From: Coccinella septempunctata
Lineage: Eukaryota; Arthropoda; Insecta; Coleoptera; Coccinellidae
Assembly: GCF_907165205.1 (NCBI RefSeq)
Contig: NC_058193.1
Coordinates: forward strand, 34,423,521 to 34,487,520
Length of the DNA stretch: 64,000 bases
Direction of reading: 5' to 3'
The notes under the pieces are model-generated. The model was not told the origin of the DNA. It searched no databases and worked only from the letters and a program-made list of their open reading frames with translations. Both the position numbers and the translations under genes were made by a program. This document shows, in pieces, positions 23,310 to 35,734 of the stretch (positions are counted from its first letter, which is position 1; each line of letters starts with the position of its first letter).

Positions 23310-24365
23310 ATTTAACTCCAGCTGTCCCCAGTAGGGTGCGGTTTAAAAAAGCAACGTTGGACGTGTTTCATAAAATTGGAAAAACTGAAATTCACTCTTT
23401 TGGTGCATATTTTCTGTTTCAAAAAATGAAAGTGGAAATAGATTTGGAATGAAGAACTTCGATATTCTGAAACTTATTGAGAGATCCATCATATTTTTAA
23501 GATTCCCAATTGAAGAAATCACCTTTAATCTCTGTTTTTAGATAATTTAAATTGTGTTATCGTCGTTTTCTCATTTTACGAGCGTGAAACTCGATAAAAA
23601 AGGGATGAATCAAAGCCTGTGCATTCCTCCATTCGGCTCAAAATAAAATCCCTTAATAGTGAAACTTGACAAGGCTGAACTTCGTTATCACGGTGCCGTA
23701 ACAGATTCAAAGTTACCTCCTCTCGCGCACTCCATGGAACTTATCTGAATTTTTGCCCGAAAGTCGAGAGATCTCGCAAGAAATTCGAAAAACTTTCCTC
23801 CCTCATTATAAGAGTGCATGGATGATCAAAAACTGCGAAATAATCGCGAAAGTTTCCGGAACTGAGATCTAGAAAAGAGGCAGGGTATCGAGACAGTCCG
23901 TGAGGAATTTTGATGGAATGGATGGGCATGGAGGAAACTTTTCGGGGTCTTTATATTCTCATATGGATTCCGCTGCGACGTAGAACGAGGGAATCGTTAT
24001 TACGTAAGGGAGTTCCTTTTTTTCGATTGAAAAAACGTTACGATGATTTCCCAACTCAAATAGTCTGACGTACAGTGTGTTTCACGAGGCCTCTTTTGTG
24101 TTTCGCGAAACTCCTTTCACTTTACATTACTCTTTTGAATCGTACATTGGGCTTCAATTTCGGCTGTATTGCGATTCATGAAAAGTAAATTCAGCTCATA
24201 AGTGGAACCCAGCAGGCGCTGAAAGGCGTCATACAAACACCAGCGCCACCTATCAGGTGATTTAAACAAGACAACCTTCCACACTTTATGAGACTGTATT
24301 GACATCTAGATTGTGAAAATCGAAAGATTGTAGTATCGAGCCATCATCAATTACCTGTATTCAAA
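23310..24365. other. No gene recognised
   Basis: Short open frames on both strands show no family features. The final ~250 bp may include the lost 5' end of the mariner copy that follows, but I could not find its terminal repeat. Confidence 0.35.
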
Positions 24366-24369
24366 AGGG

Positions 24370-25425
24370 TTAAGAGGTTAGCAGATTTACGAAGATATGC
24401 TTAATACCCTTGGTGATCAATGTCCTTCGTATGCTACCGAGAAAAATTGGACTGCAAGCTTCAAAAGAGGTAAATTTTCCATTGAAGATGATGACCGATC
24501 GGAAAGGCCAGTTTCTGTGTCAGTCCCCGAAAATATCGGAGTTCATGACATGATTTTATCAGACCGTCGAATTGGGCTAAAACGGATATCTGAAGCACTG
24601 AATATTTCATATGAACGCGTTCATCATATAGTTCAAGTCAATTTGGACTTGGGAAAAATTGCTGCAAAATGGATCCCCAAATGGTTGAATGTTGACCAAA
24701 AGCGTGCAAGGGTAGAAGCATCGCGTTCGATCTGTGCTCGATTCGAAAACGATGTAAACTTCTTGTACCGAATTGATACTACGGATGAGTCTTGGGTACA
24801 TTTCTACGATCCAGAAACAGAGCAACAATCGATGGAATGGCGACACTCTGGTTCTCCAAGACCTAAGAAGTTTCGTGTCCAAAAATCTGCTGAAAAAGTT
24901 CTTTCTTCGGTTTTTTGCGATTGCCATGGAATAATCATGATTGAATTTTTGGATAAGGGTAGAACAATAACCGGAGATCACTATTCGACATTACTGACCA
25001 CTCTAAGGGAAAAATTAAAGAGAAAAGACGCGGAAAGCTATGCAAAGGTGTTTTGTTTTTGAAGGACAACTCCCCTGTACACATATCTCATGTTGCCATG
25101 CAAAAAATTCGTGATTTAGGATTTGAATTACTAGAACACCCTCCTTACTCTCCAGATTTGGCTTCATCCCACTATCATCTCTTTCCTCAACTGAATAAAA
25201 GTTTAAAAGGTCGTAAATTTTCTTCCAACGAGGAGGTAATAAAAGCTGTGGAGGTCTGGTTTGCAGAGCAAGAAGAAACATTTTTTTGAAAGGTATAGAG
25301 ACGTTGGAGGTTCGCTGTAATAAACGTATCCAATTAAGAGGAGAATATGTTGAGTAATAAAATATTTTGACATTGAAATTTTGTTTGATTCTATAGTAGG
25401 CTAAGAATTTTTCAATATATCCTCG
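24370..25425 (+). mobile_element. mariner element, nearly full coding length, broken
   Basis: The transposase frame is open from before 24,397 to 25,062 and resumes in another frame at 25,053-25,289. The 3' flank (25,290-25,425) is an inverted copy of 20,968-21,078. The 5' terminal repeat was not found. Together with the fragment at 20,968-21,665 it forms an inverted pair about 3 kb apart. Confidence 0.87.
24397..25289 (+). pseudogene. mariner transposase pseudogene
   Basis: The N-terminal part shows the helix-turn-helix region (GDQCPSYATEKNWTASFKRG) and the usual DDRSERPVS linker. The first catalytic aspartate is in DTTDESWVHFYDP. A frameshift near 25,055-25,062 precedes the second, in LKDNSPVH. 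At the third site the text is DLASSHYHLFPQL: the catalytic aspartate is a histidine, where the sister copy at 21,079 has SDYHLF. The frameshift and the substitution both rule out activity. Confidence 0.87.
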
Positions 25426-25956
25426 TACTCCCCTTTTTTAACACTCGTTAGTCAGTTGAACAATCCTCTTTCCACTTCGTTAAACACCCGAAAGAGGTAT
25501 ATAAATAAACGTTTCCACTCTCACTTTACAGAAGACACGAAAATACGTTACAATCAGAAAGATAAACCGGAAAACGACCCGAAGGCAGCTGATGTTGGGA
25601 AAGACGTCCAACAGCGAAGTGCCATTTGTTTTTATTAATATCGAGGGCTCACCTGGTCCTATTCTGGGATTATTATCATAATCCTCGGAACCCCCGTTGT
25701 CAGAGACAAGACGTTGAAATTAATTAATTTTCGTGTCGCTTTTCATAAATTCTGCCCGGACTGCTACGAAAATACAGCTCGGAATGTGTGGGGAAAGAAG
25801 GCTTCCCTATTTTATGACGCAGGGAATATATCTGTGATGAAAGTAGGTAGTTGTTTGTGGCGAAAGAATGGGACAGAAATGAGGAAAAGAAGTGTGAACG
25901 AGAATCTCCTGATGAAGGTTGTTTAAGAAGGAGTCCAAGAAATTTTCCGCACTTTT

Positions 25957-26092
25957 TTAAGGTTTTTCAACATCCTGTATCTTTTAAACCGAGCCGATTC
26001 GGAAAAAATAGTAAAGGAAAAAAGTGATTCTTTTGACCTCAAGTATCTACTGTTAAAATATTTCTACGAATCAAAGACTCACTCTGTATTCA
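25957..26092 (+). mobile_element. Family A copy 5, right end only
   Basis: It runs from GGTTTTTCAACATCCTGTAT through AACCGAGCCGATTCGGAAAA to CAAAGACTCACTCTGTAT. Only one terminal arm of family A is present, about 135 bp. Confidence 0.78.
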
Positions 26093-26094
26093 CA

Positions 26095-27020
26095 CCCTGT
26101 AGGACAAGAGCTTTAAAAATAAATAGAATTTCATGAAAAAAGCCGATTTCATAAAATTGCGTTATTTCTATAGCAACTTATTGTACTAAAAGTGACAGAC
26201 AAAGACTTCTCGAGGTATCAACCCAACCATCAGGATCCAGATTTTAAAATAATATCTTTTCTAGTGATGTTGAATTCACCCTTCGGGTTCAACTTCCATT
26301 CAGGATTAATGTTTCCTTTAATGCATTCAGAATGAAACAAATCCTTGCCAGATATCGTAGATTGTACGAAAAACTGTTCTAAGGACTCTAAACACAGAAA
26401 TACCCGATTTCCATCAGCATACAGCGAAAATCAATACCGACTCCAACGTCGGATTTGAACCGTACCTCGATACAACCCTTTTTAACATCATAAGAGATTA
26501 ATTCCCCAAATAAGTTAGAGTACAGGCGCAAGTTCAATCCAGATTAACATAATTATAATTCACTCGTTGCAGAGTTTCGATCTTCGTCATTCATCTTGTT
26601 TTATTGAAGCACGGGCGTACATGCTTACCTTTGATTTTCCCCCCAAAGGAATTTGCTAAAAATTCTTTGACAAGACGAGGGCGGGTATTCGTATTCATCT
26701 GGATTTAATGAAAGGCAGTCCCGGCTACCCTTCTGGGGTTATTCCGTTTAATGGCTCGTAGATGAACCTGCTAAGTGGTATCGAGCTCCATCAGGTTATT
26801 CTAATTTATTAGTTTTCGAACTGAGAATAACAAACTCAAACTGAAATGATTTTTCTTCAAAAGTTGTTTTTGTGAAGAAGATAGTAATGAATCAATCACA
26901 TGTACTGTTCAAGGTTACTATTTCATTCCATTTCACAGAAAGGGTGCTACATAGAGTGAATAATAATTATTTTCGATGCCTAAAAATTAAGTTACGGTGT
27001 TGAAAATAATACGAGAAGAA
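26095..27020. other. No gene recognised
   Basis: No exon-like frame or shared repeat was identified. Confidence 0.35.
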
Positions 27021-27023
27021 TAT

Positions 27024-27724
27024 CTACAGGTTGAGTTTTTGACTCGTACAATTAATTTGACAGTAGATTCTTGAGGTCAAAAGGAACACTTTTTTCCTTT
27101 ACCATTTGTTCCGAATCGGCTTGGTTTAAAAGATACAGGCTGTTGAAAAACCTTAAAAAATGTCAATTTTTAGTTCTATCCCACAAACGGTTTTCTCGAA
27201 TGAAATGAATTTCGGAATATAGTTTTTCATTTATTTGATGAATCTTTTTCGAACACAAGCTTTCACCCACGTCTTATAGTTTTGTCATTATGACCATTAC
27301 GTACCATTAAAATACAAAAAAAGTCAAAGAACCCAACTCTTGAGACTAAGTTAGAGATTTTATAATGAATATTTGAACATTTTGCACAATCAAAGTATTC
27401 TTCATATTTTGTCGTATAATGGCGCCGTTTTCGAGTAATTTGTTCAAGAATAAAATATATCTGTGATATTCCGAAAATTGGGTACTTCAGCTGAATGCAA
27501 CTCTGCTTTAGAGATCTACAAATGTGTAGTGTCATAGATTTAGCTTGGTAGTCTGGAGGGAATTTTGTTTCTTCAGGGGTGGCATAGCTCATTATGAAAC
27601 CTTAAAGCATCTATATCTTGTTATAAGAGCCGTATCGGAAAAAATCGTAAAGGAAAGAAGTGTTTCTTTTGACCTCAAGAATTTACTGTTAAAATATTTG
27701 TACGACTCAAAGACTCACCCTATA
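27024..27724. mobile_element. Family A copy 6, about 700 bp, apparently complete
   Basis: It begins TACAGGTTGAGTTTTTGACT and ends AAAGACTCACCCTATA, so both outer ends are present, flanked by TA-rich bases. The arms contain TTGAGGTCAAAAGGAACACT and its inverse. Open frames inside (27,263-27,592 minus; 27,545-27,730 plus) are coincidental. This is the best reference copy for the family. Confidence 0.85.
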
Positions 27725-29360
27725 TACTAGTGCATACATGTAGTATTCAAAATTTATATACTGACAACTAATCACTCAGACACAGAAATCAATTAACTGA
27801 TAACCAAAATGGTGAAGTTTGAGAAGTGGTTTCATCAATATTGAGATCGTGTTGTTCATTTTCAGTTCATTTGTCAACTGTCAATCGCCAGCAAGTGTCC
27901 TTGCATGGTAGACTACCCAACTTACACTTGCGCGCGAAATTCAAATTACATCCAGTTTTCTTGATTTTCCCAGTTTCCCAAGTGTTTTTCCTTTAAAACC
28001 TTTTACAAAGTATGAGGAAGGCTACAAATTAAAAATGAATGAAATCGGTTCAGCCGTTTTTACGTCAAGCCATTACATCACAAAACATGGTTGTATTTTT
28101 ATTTACTCAGCTTGTGCAGAGCGCTATTTTGCGATGCACTTCGTTCAAAAATTCGACTATAGTTCACGATGCTGAAGTAGGCGTTGAGTGGCCCCGAAAA
28201 AACCCACAATTTGTGACTTTTTCGCTCGAAATTCGACTGATTTAGATGGCAACCTCACCCACATGGCGCTGGTGCCATGCAGCAGCGTGAAACAATGATG
28301 GCGATCGGCGCATATCCTTATACGAATTAATGATATATCCTAATTAACGGCTGCCAACCGATCGCCATAATTTACCGTTAGGGCATCGCGTTTACAGTTC
28401 CGGCACGTTCTGGATGCAACGGGGGTGAATCGCAACCCCCTAAAGGGGTAGGTACCGCTGACGTAGCGCAGTCGAATCGCTAATGGCCATCCAAATTCCA
28501 CATTGAATATTCCGATCCGAGTATATTTGTTCAACAATTGCCCGAATAACGTTCCAATGTCCGTGCCGGATTATGTAGTTTGCATGTTCTCTTTCCTGTT
28601 TGAACAGCGCTTCACATTCTGTATTAGACCGCCGGACAACAATCAAGAGATGAGATGAATAACAACTACTGGTATTTAGCAGTCCTCCACAACGAAGAAT
28701 TTGCACTCTGAAACTGGTCGGTGATTAGGTCCAGAGGACGTCCTCTCTTGAATTATTTAACTCTTTGTGAAACTCCAGCGTTCACCACAAATAGTAAAGA
28801 ATGAGGGAAAATTGGTTGTATTGCTATTTATCTAATATTCTAATCAACGTTGGTCGGTTGGTGTTACGCAGCATCCAATTGATAATTGATAACGCCATAT
28901 TTACAATGGATATTGATTGCAATATGGCCGCTTACGCTAATTCTTCGAGGTTATGTCGTTTGACGTAGTGGACGGTTGACATTCCATGAAAATTATACTA
29001 CATTTCGAGGGGTACTGGGAAAATATGAAATATTTTTGTAGAATAACCTTAAATGCGAGTTCAATCATGTAATACACTGATTTACCGAAGCTTTTCAGAG
29101 TTATTTGAGCCTATCTTTTATTCCCGACGATCAGTAAGGTGGTCATAACTAGCCTATTGAACTTAAACGTTAGATCGATGGAATTTGCAATAAATGTTAC
29201 TGTATCTCTTTGTTGTGCGTTTTCCTTTCTGTGTTTGACAAAAAATTCTACAGGATATTGATTAAAACATGACGAATTTCAATTCGAGTTTTCATCATTA
29301 TTTCTGGGGGAGACCCATATTTTAAAGTGTTATGATTCTATTCCTAGAAACAAAGAAATA
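27725..29360. other. No gene recognised; possible old repeat at 27,960-28,110
   Basis: GAAATCGGTTCAGCCGTTTT near 28,042 is a phrase I associate with many insect repeats, but no limits can be drawn. Open frames at 28,340-28,706 (minus) have no recognisable content. Confidence 0.3.
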
Positions 29361-29366
29361 ATAAAC

Positions 29367-29696
29367 GAGTCTTTGACTCGAACAAATATTTCAACATCAG
29401 ATTCCTTAGGACAAAAGAAACATTTTTTTAATACAGGCTATTGTAAAAAGTATCTTTGAACGTTGAGTAAAACTCTGTTTAAAAGATCCACAGATATGTA
29501 GAGTCACAGGTTCAGCTAGATATTCTGAAAGTAATTTTGTTTTTCTAGGGGTGGCACAGCTTATGAAGACTCAAAATGGCTATATCTTTTCATCAGTGCC
29601 GAATCGGAAAAAATCGTAAAGGAAAAAAGTGTTTCTTTTGACCTCAAGAATCTACTGTTGAAATATTTGTACGACTCAAAGACTCACCCTGTATAT
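29367..29696. mobile_element. Family A copy 7, internally deleted (about 330 bp)
   Basis: Both ends are present: GAGTCTTTGACTCGAACAAA on the left and GACTCAAAGACTCACCCTGT on the right. The middle and much of the left arm are missing, leaving TACAGGCTATTGTAAAAAGT as a junction-like stretch. Confidence 0.8.
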
Positions 29697-30419
29697 GTAG
29701 ATAAAATTCACCGTTTCGAGAATTTACATTACACGTTTAAACGGTAGTATATCCTCATTTTCTCAACAAAATCTCAGCATTTCCTGTTGTGAAACTCAAA
29801 AATTAGGCATCGCAATATTCTCTGAATGTTGTACGATGGGGAAAATTCTCAAAAAACAGACCAACGTGTAAAATCAAAATGGTTTTCGTATAATTTCTAC
29901 CAATTAATATTGATGTCATTTTTAAAACATAGGTGGAATAATATAATCAAAATATGAAAACCCGAAACCAAGAACAAATTATAGACAAACATAGTTAGCA
30001 AGATAGATTACATATTCTATAATTCAATTAGCGGACCATTTACGCCTCTGCCAGGAGCATATTTAATCAAGCGTACCTAATCGAAATAGCGTATGAAATA
30101 TTTATCATACAATCCAGCTTCTAGTCGGCCAAAATTTCGATGTGCACATTCTTTCCGCCCACAGAATTTTAATTGAAATTTATGCCTCAACCCGTAAAAT
30201 ATTGCGGTGAAAAGTTCGGACTGGAAGTTTTCTTCCTGAAATTTTAATTTTCCGACGTTGTGTTAGGGATATTCGAAAAGCATTTCAACGAGAATAGCCA
30301 ATAATATGTGAGGTAAAACTGATCTTCACTAACACGAGTTATTCAGCCACAGATGAGGATTTTGGAGAAGAATTTGGGAATAGTTGAGGGCCCCATAAAT
30401 TTATTTTCTGAATTTTTAG

Positions 30420-30510
30420 AGATACAAGTCAGAATTTTGAGATGAAAGTCAGAATTCTAACTTGCATGTCGAAATTCTGAGATATTCTGACCTGAAAGTG
30501 GGAATCAATT
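30420..30510. repeat. Short outlier of the GAATTC minisatellite
   Basis: Several ~20-bp units such as AGTCAGAATTCTAACTTGCA lie here, in front of satellite array 2. They match the units of the large array at 31,990-33,780. Confidence 0.65.
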
Positions 30511-30514
30511 AGTG

Positions 30515-31090
30515 GAAAATCATTGTAGATCTAAATGTGATACATATTCTGAAAGAGCAACTCTTCTAGTGATAAATCTGAGAATTTTATCCATTTCTGC
30601 ACAACCTTGAGGTCTTGAGGAAGTTTTAACTGACCTCATCTTTTTGGGAATTTTTAGAAGGTAATCGTTCGAGTAGTTTTTTACCCAGGAAAATAATCGA
30701 AGATCTAAATCTGATACATATTATGAAAGAACAACTCTTCTAGTAATAAATCTGAGAATTTCATCCATCTCGGCACAACCGTTCGGTCTTGAGTAAGTTT
30801 TAACTGACCCCATCTTTTTGGGAATTTTTGGAAGGTCAACGTTCGAGTAGTTTTTCCCAGAAAAATAGTCGTAGATCTAAGTGTGATACATATTTTGAAA
30901 GAGCAACTCTTCTAGTAATAAATCTGAAAATATTATTCATTTCGGTACAACCGTTCGGTCTTGAGGAAGTTTCAACTGAACCTAACTTTTTGGGAATTTT
31001 TCGAAGATCATCTTTCGAGTCGTTTATCTCCCAAGAAAATCATCGTAGATCTAAACGTGATACATATTCTTAAAGAGGAACTCTGCTCCG
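30515..31090 (+). repeat. Array 2 of the ~173-bp tandem unit (about 3.3 copies)
   Basis: The marker TGATACATATT recurs at about 30,537, 30,711, 30,883 and 31,057, with spacings of 172-174 bp. Units share CAACCGTTCGGTCTTGAG with array 1 at 9830-10,320, in the same orientation. Open frames at 30,828-31,161 are repeat-derived. Confidence 0.88.
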
Positions 31091-31389
31091 CCCTTGAATT
31101 GTACATTTCAAAAAAACACCTAAGGACATTAGGTATCTACATACAGCTGGTCAAAAATTGAACTACCATTATAAAAATGTGTGTTCGTTACTCCCGAACT
31201 CGGTGACCTTTCAGAGTAAACTCTCCAACGTTTGGCGGCTGAATTATTGTTTTTCATACCAACATCCACCCGCCCTTATTGATACTCCTTTATTTATCGG
31301 TTTATGACGCTGTAAAAGCCGAGGGAAACACACTTCCGGAGGAAATTCCAGCAATGCTAAACGCATCTGTAAAATTTTAGCGTTTTCTC

Positions 31390-31990
31390 CATTTCCAACG
31401 CAATGACTCCATGTAACATGTCCAATGCAGCCGTAAGATTGCCAAATTCACTTCGCCCCGTTACACCACCACCCCCGAGCTACGGGTTCGGCCTTCCCGA
31501 TCCTCGGGAAAGCCCTAGACTCCGGGTCGATAACCGGAGCCCGGGACTGTTCGGGGTGCGGGGGGGTTCCACGTTTTATTGGTTTATTAAAATTGTTAAT
31601 ATTGAGGTGATTTATATTTCGAGTCCCATCATCCGGATTGTTCGGTGCCTCTTTTCGCTGCATTCGGGGCGGATTTATGGCCTTTTTATTCTTCGGAATC
31701 GGGTTTTGTTTCGTGAACAAACCGATTAACATTTTTATATTTGGTTTCGTCGTGTTGGCGGTGACGATGAACGTCTGTACCATGATTGATGGTTGTCGCA
31801 ACGCTGCTGGCTGCAGAGCGAACGCGGGGTCGAATTGGATTAAATGTGGTGAAATACGTAAAATCCATAATGTGGGCCACCTTAGGCCTGTCGACAAACT
31901 CGATTGCTTGAGAATATCATCAACATTGGTGAATAGTACTACGTTTTTTGGTTCATACATGCTGTTCATTGAAGCTTCAGCCAAAACTGG
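31390..31990. other. GC-richer island with overlapping open frames on both strands
   Basis: Open frames of 184 codons (32,002-31,448, minus) and 195 codons (31,638-32,225, plus) overlap. Neither protein resembles a known family, and the plus frame runs straight into the minisatellite. High GC alone can keep frames open. A conserved noncoding block or a promoter/5' exon of the minus-strand gene is equally possible. Confidence 0.3.
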
Positions 31991-33780
31991 AAGCATAGTC
32001 AACTCAGAACTCAGAATTCTAACTTGTACCTCAAAGTTTCTACTTTCAACTCCACTCCATCTTGCAGCTGAGAATTTTAACTTGTATCTCAGAATTCTGC
32101 ATCACAAAATTCCGTCTTCTATCGCAGAATTCCAACTGGCAACTAAGAATTTTGACTTTCGTCTCAGAATTCCGACTTGCAGCTCAGAATTCTTACTCGT
32201 ATCTTACTTAGAATCAGAACTCTGACTTCTCTCTCTGAATTCGAACTTGCAACTCAAAATAAATCTGATTGTATATCAAAATTCCGACTGGCAACTCAAA
32301 ATTCGGACTTGTTTCGATTTGCACCTCGGCATTCTCACTTTTACCTCAGAATTTCAACTTGCAAATCAGAATTCTGACTCATGTCTCAAAATTCCGACTT
32401 GAAACTGAAAATTCTGTCTTAGATACCCAGCTTGCAACTCAGAATCCCAACTTGTATCTCAAAATTTCGACTGTAAATCAGAATTCTGAGTTGTATCCCA
32501 AAGTTCCTACTTTCAACTCCACTTCATCTTGCAGCTGAGAATTCTAACTTGTATCTCAAGTTTCTGCAACATAAAATTCCGACTTCGATCCCAGAATTCC
32601 AACTGGCAACTCGGAATTTTGACTTTCGTCTCAGAATTCCGACTTGCAGCTCAGAATTCTCTCTTCTATCTCAGAATTTCAACCGGCAAATCAGAATTCT
32701 GACTCGTATCTCGAAATTTCGACTTACAACTGAAAATTCTGACTTGTGCCTTAGAAATCCAGCTTGTAACTCAGAATCCTAACTTGTATCTCAAAATTTC
32801 GACTGTAAATCAGAATTCTGACTTGTATCTATCCCAAAGTTCCTACTTTCAACTCCGCTCCATCTTGTATCTGAGAATTCAAACTTGTATCTCAGAATTC
32901 AGCACCTCAAAATTCCGACTTCTATCCCAGAATTGAAACTAACAACTCAGAATTTCAGCTTTCATCTCAGAATTCCGACTTGTACCTCAGAATTCTTACT
33001 CGTATCTTATTTTGAATCAGAACTATAACCCCTCTCTCAGAATTCTAACTTGCAACTGAAAATAATTCTGATTGTATATCAAAATTCCGACTGGCAACTA
33101 AGAATTCGGACTTGTTTCGATTTGCAACTCAGCATTCTCTCTTCTATCTCAGAATTTCAACCTACAAATCAGAATTCTGACTCGTATTTTTGAATTTCGG
33201 CTTACAACAGAGTTGTATCTCAGAATATCGACTTGTGAATCAGAATTCTGACTTGTATCTCAAAGTTTTGACTTGCAAATCAAAATTCTGACTTGTATCT
33301 CAAAGTTCCGACATGCAACTCAAACTTCTGACTTGTATGTTAGAAATCCAACTCAGAATCCTGAGTTTTATCTCAGAATTTCAACTTGCAAATCAGAATT
33401 CTGACTTGTATCTCAAAGTTCCGGCATGCAACTCAAACTTCTGACTTGTATCTTAGAAATCCAACTCAGAATCCTGAGTTATATCTCAGAATTTCGACTT
33501 GCATCTCACAGTTTTGACTTGCAACTCAAAATTCTGACTTGTATCTTAGAAATAGAACTTGCAACTAAGAATCCTAAGTTCCATATCAGAATTTCGACTT
33601 TCAAATCAGAATTCTGACTTGTATCTCAGAGTTTCGACATGCAACCCAAACTTCTGACTTGTTCTTAGAAATCCAACTCAGAATCCTAAGTTGTAGCTCA
33701 GAATTTCGACTTGCAAATCAGAATTCTGACTTGTATCACAGAATTCCGTCTTGTAACTCAGAATACTGCTTTGTATCAGA
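31990..33780 (+). repeat. Minisatellite array, ~20-bp unit with GAATTC core (about 1.8 kb)
   Basis: The array has roughly 85-90 imperfect units of the form CAGAATTCTGACTTGTATCT, with variants such as CAGAATTCCGACTTGCAACT and AAAATTCCGACTGGCAACT. Larger blocks are repeated inside the array: the run at about 32,000-32,300 resembles 32,510-32,800 and 32,840-33,130. Translations give a repetitive SEF/LRI pattern and should not be taken as genes. The plentiful GAATTC sites would make this an EcoRI ladder. Confidence 0.92.
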
Positions 33781-33789
33781 GAAAAAGGA

Positions 33790-35690
33790 GGTCTATGAAT
33801 ACTCCAAAAACCCAAGGTGGTTCTACAAGCTTCCCACGATAAAAAACTAGTCTCAGTTTTAAAAATTGTTGCTTTCTAACGAAGAGCTCCCGAAAAAACC
33901 ACAGATATAAACTGGCCCTCAGAAAAGCGGCAAAAACTCACGAAATATCAACGGCCGAAAAAGATGCGCACGTACGATACTCCGCTCTAGGTATATAAAT
34001 AATTTGGAGGACTGTAGAGACGGAGTGAGGGCAGAATTTTAAATGGAGCGCGTCTTGAGGGCGGCCGGCGGTTTACGTGAGGGACTTTTGGGTCTCATAA
34101 AAAATGAAAAATGAACAACATTCGCATTTTAATTCTTTCAGACGCCCGCAAAATCCCGCGGCGATGACTACGTACGTGCGAAAACAGATGAATCGAGTTC
34201 GGTTTGCCGCAGAGTGAAAACTACGGATTGTCCTCGATGTCGCATTATCTTCCTGTTCGTTATACAGGCTGATTCCGAGAAGGAGGATCGTCATTCAAGT
34301 GCTTTCAAGTTAACTTTGATAGCCTTCTTCAAAGAAAAGCCTATAAGCTAGATATACAGGGTGGTTTACGCAAAGTATCCCTTGGACGAATCTGGTGAAC
34401 CGAAGGAGATTTTTATTAGAAAATTTGTGGATCTTAACTGAATGACCGGATCGATTTGAATAAAATATTCTCGTTTCTGTGGTACTTCCGGAAGTTTATT
34501 CAAACTTTGTATGACTAAATACATAAATAGCATTGAGTATATACAGGGTGTGTCGTAATGAATGGATAATATGGAGCCTGCGGGTAGAGGACTCTATGAC
34601 GGTTCAGAAAAATATATTTTACGTTCAGTAAAAGTGCCTTGGTTTTCGAGATATTGAAGATTTTCGAAAATTCAAGAGAATTACACCCTTCGCCACTCGT
34701 TTTGCAGGCATGACTTCAAATGAATGAATTTTTTCAAACTGTTTTTTGGATAGTATTCCTGGATAGATCATCTATCGAATGTAATTCATTATTTTTGAGG
34801 CTCATGAATAGTTCTTCATGAAAAAAAGATCTAACTCAACTTTTCCGTTTTGCTTATTTTTTTTTCATAAGTTCAACCTAGCGCGGTGTAAAAAATAATA
34901 TGGTTACCTTAGAGCCAATTCAAGAAAAAACATGCCCGTTTCATTGAGATTCCGAAATGGTATAACTCTCTGTATTTTCAGCATTCAATAGCAAATAAAT
35001 TCCTATTGCAATCAGTTGAGGCCTAGTTTAATGTAAACAATGTTTCTAAAATTTTTAGCAGCTAAAATGAGAAATGCAAGCAGAATAAAGCAATCTTCTA
35101 TAAAAAGGTATAGAGCATGTACTGAAGCTCATGGTGGCCTCTCAGAGCATCTTTTGTGAAATTTAATTCAATGAAACGATACTCATTTTAAAATTGTTGA
35201 TATGCAATAAAGCTATGATTCATTAGAAAGTGTAGACTATAGAGCATGTATCAGAACTGATAGATTCTTCCAAAAAAATGAACGATCTCGATAATGTCTA
35301 TCGTATCCCATTAGATAATGAGGTTCACTGAAAATATTACAGCAGTTTCACACGCTATGTAACCAAAAACATCTCCCCTCAACATTGAATTAGTCATTTC
35401 CCCAGCTTTTGAAGATTGTATCGCATGAAAAAAACACATCAGTACATGTTAAGCTACCTGGGAAAATTGACCTATCTCAATCAATAGGGTGTAGCTATCA
35501 AATAAATATCCACGCTCTGATGGAGCTTTCTTGTACCCCATGCACAATGCACATTCCACTGATTTATTAGTGGGGGACTTAGTAGTCAGCTTAGATGTAG
35601 TAACATCGCCCTTCAATAAAATGACAGAGTGTGTGTGTGTGTGAACATTTTTGTTATTCCACATATGTACACACAAAAAGGTAATTTCTA
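33790..35690. other. No gene recognised; repeat ends at 34,355 and 34,542
   Basis: TACAGGGTGGTTTACGCAAA (34,355) and TACAGGGTGTGTCGTAATGA (34,542) look like the ends of two further dispersed elements. A TATATAAAT lies at 33,992 but leads into no recognisable exon. A short GT run is at about 35,627-35,641. Confidence 0.4.
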
Positions 35691-35734
35691 TGTTTTCCAG
35701 ATTTATTTCAATTTTACATAGGTATATTGATATC

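Noticed and set aside
24607..24981. 124-codon minus-strand open frame
   Set aside because: It lies antisense inside the mariner transposase pseudogene.
27263..27592. 109-codon minus-strand open frame
   Set aside because: It falls within the non-coding interior of family A copy 6, and sister copies do not keep the frame open.
28250..28460. Possible tRNA or other structured RNA in a GC-richer patch
   Set aside because: No cloverleaf with the conserved T-loop TTCRA and D-loop positions could be fitted.
31638..32782. Series of plus-strand open frames rich in Ser, Glu, Phe, Leu, Arg and Ile
   Set aside because: From about 31,990 they are translations of the ~20-bp minisatellite, with frame changes between units and no splice structure.
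31990..33780. Possible CRISPR array
   Set aside because: Units are ~20 bp and contiguous, without unique spacers, and the host is a eukaryote.
33985..34110. TATATAAAT followed by GC-rich sequence, as a promoter
   Set aside because: No exon or initiator context follows on the plus strand, and TATA-like strings are common in DNA this AT-rich.
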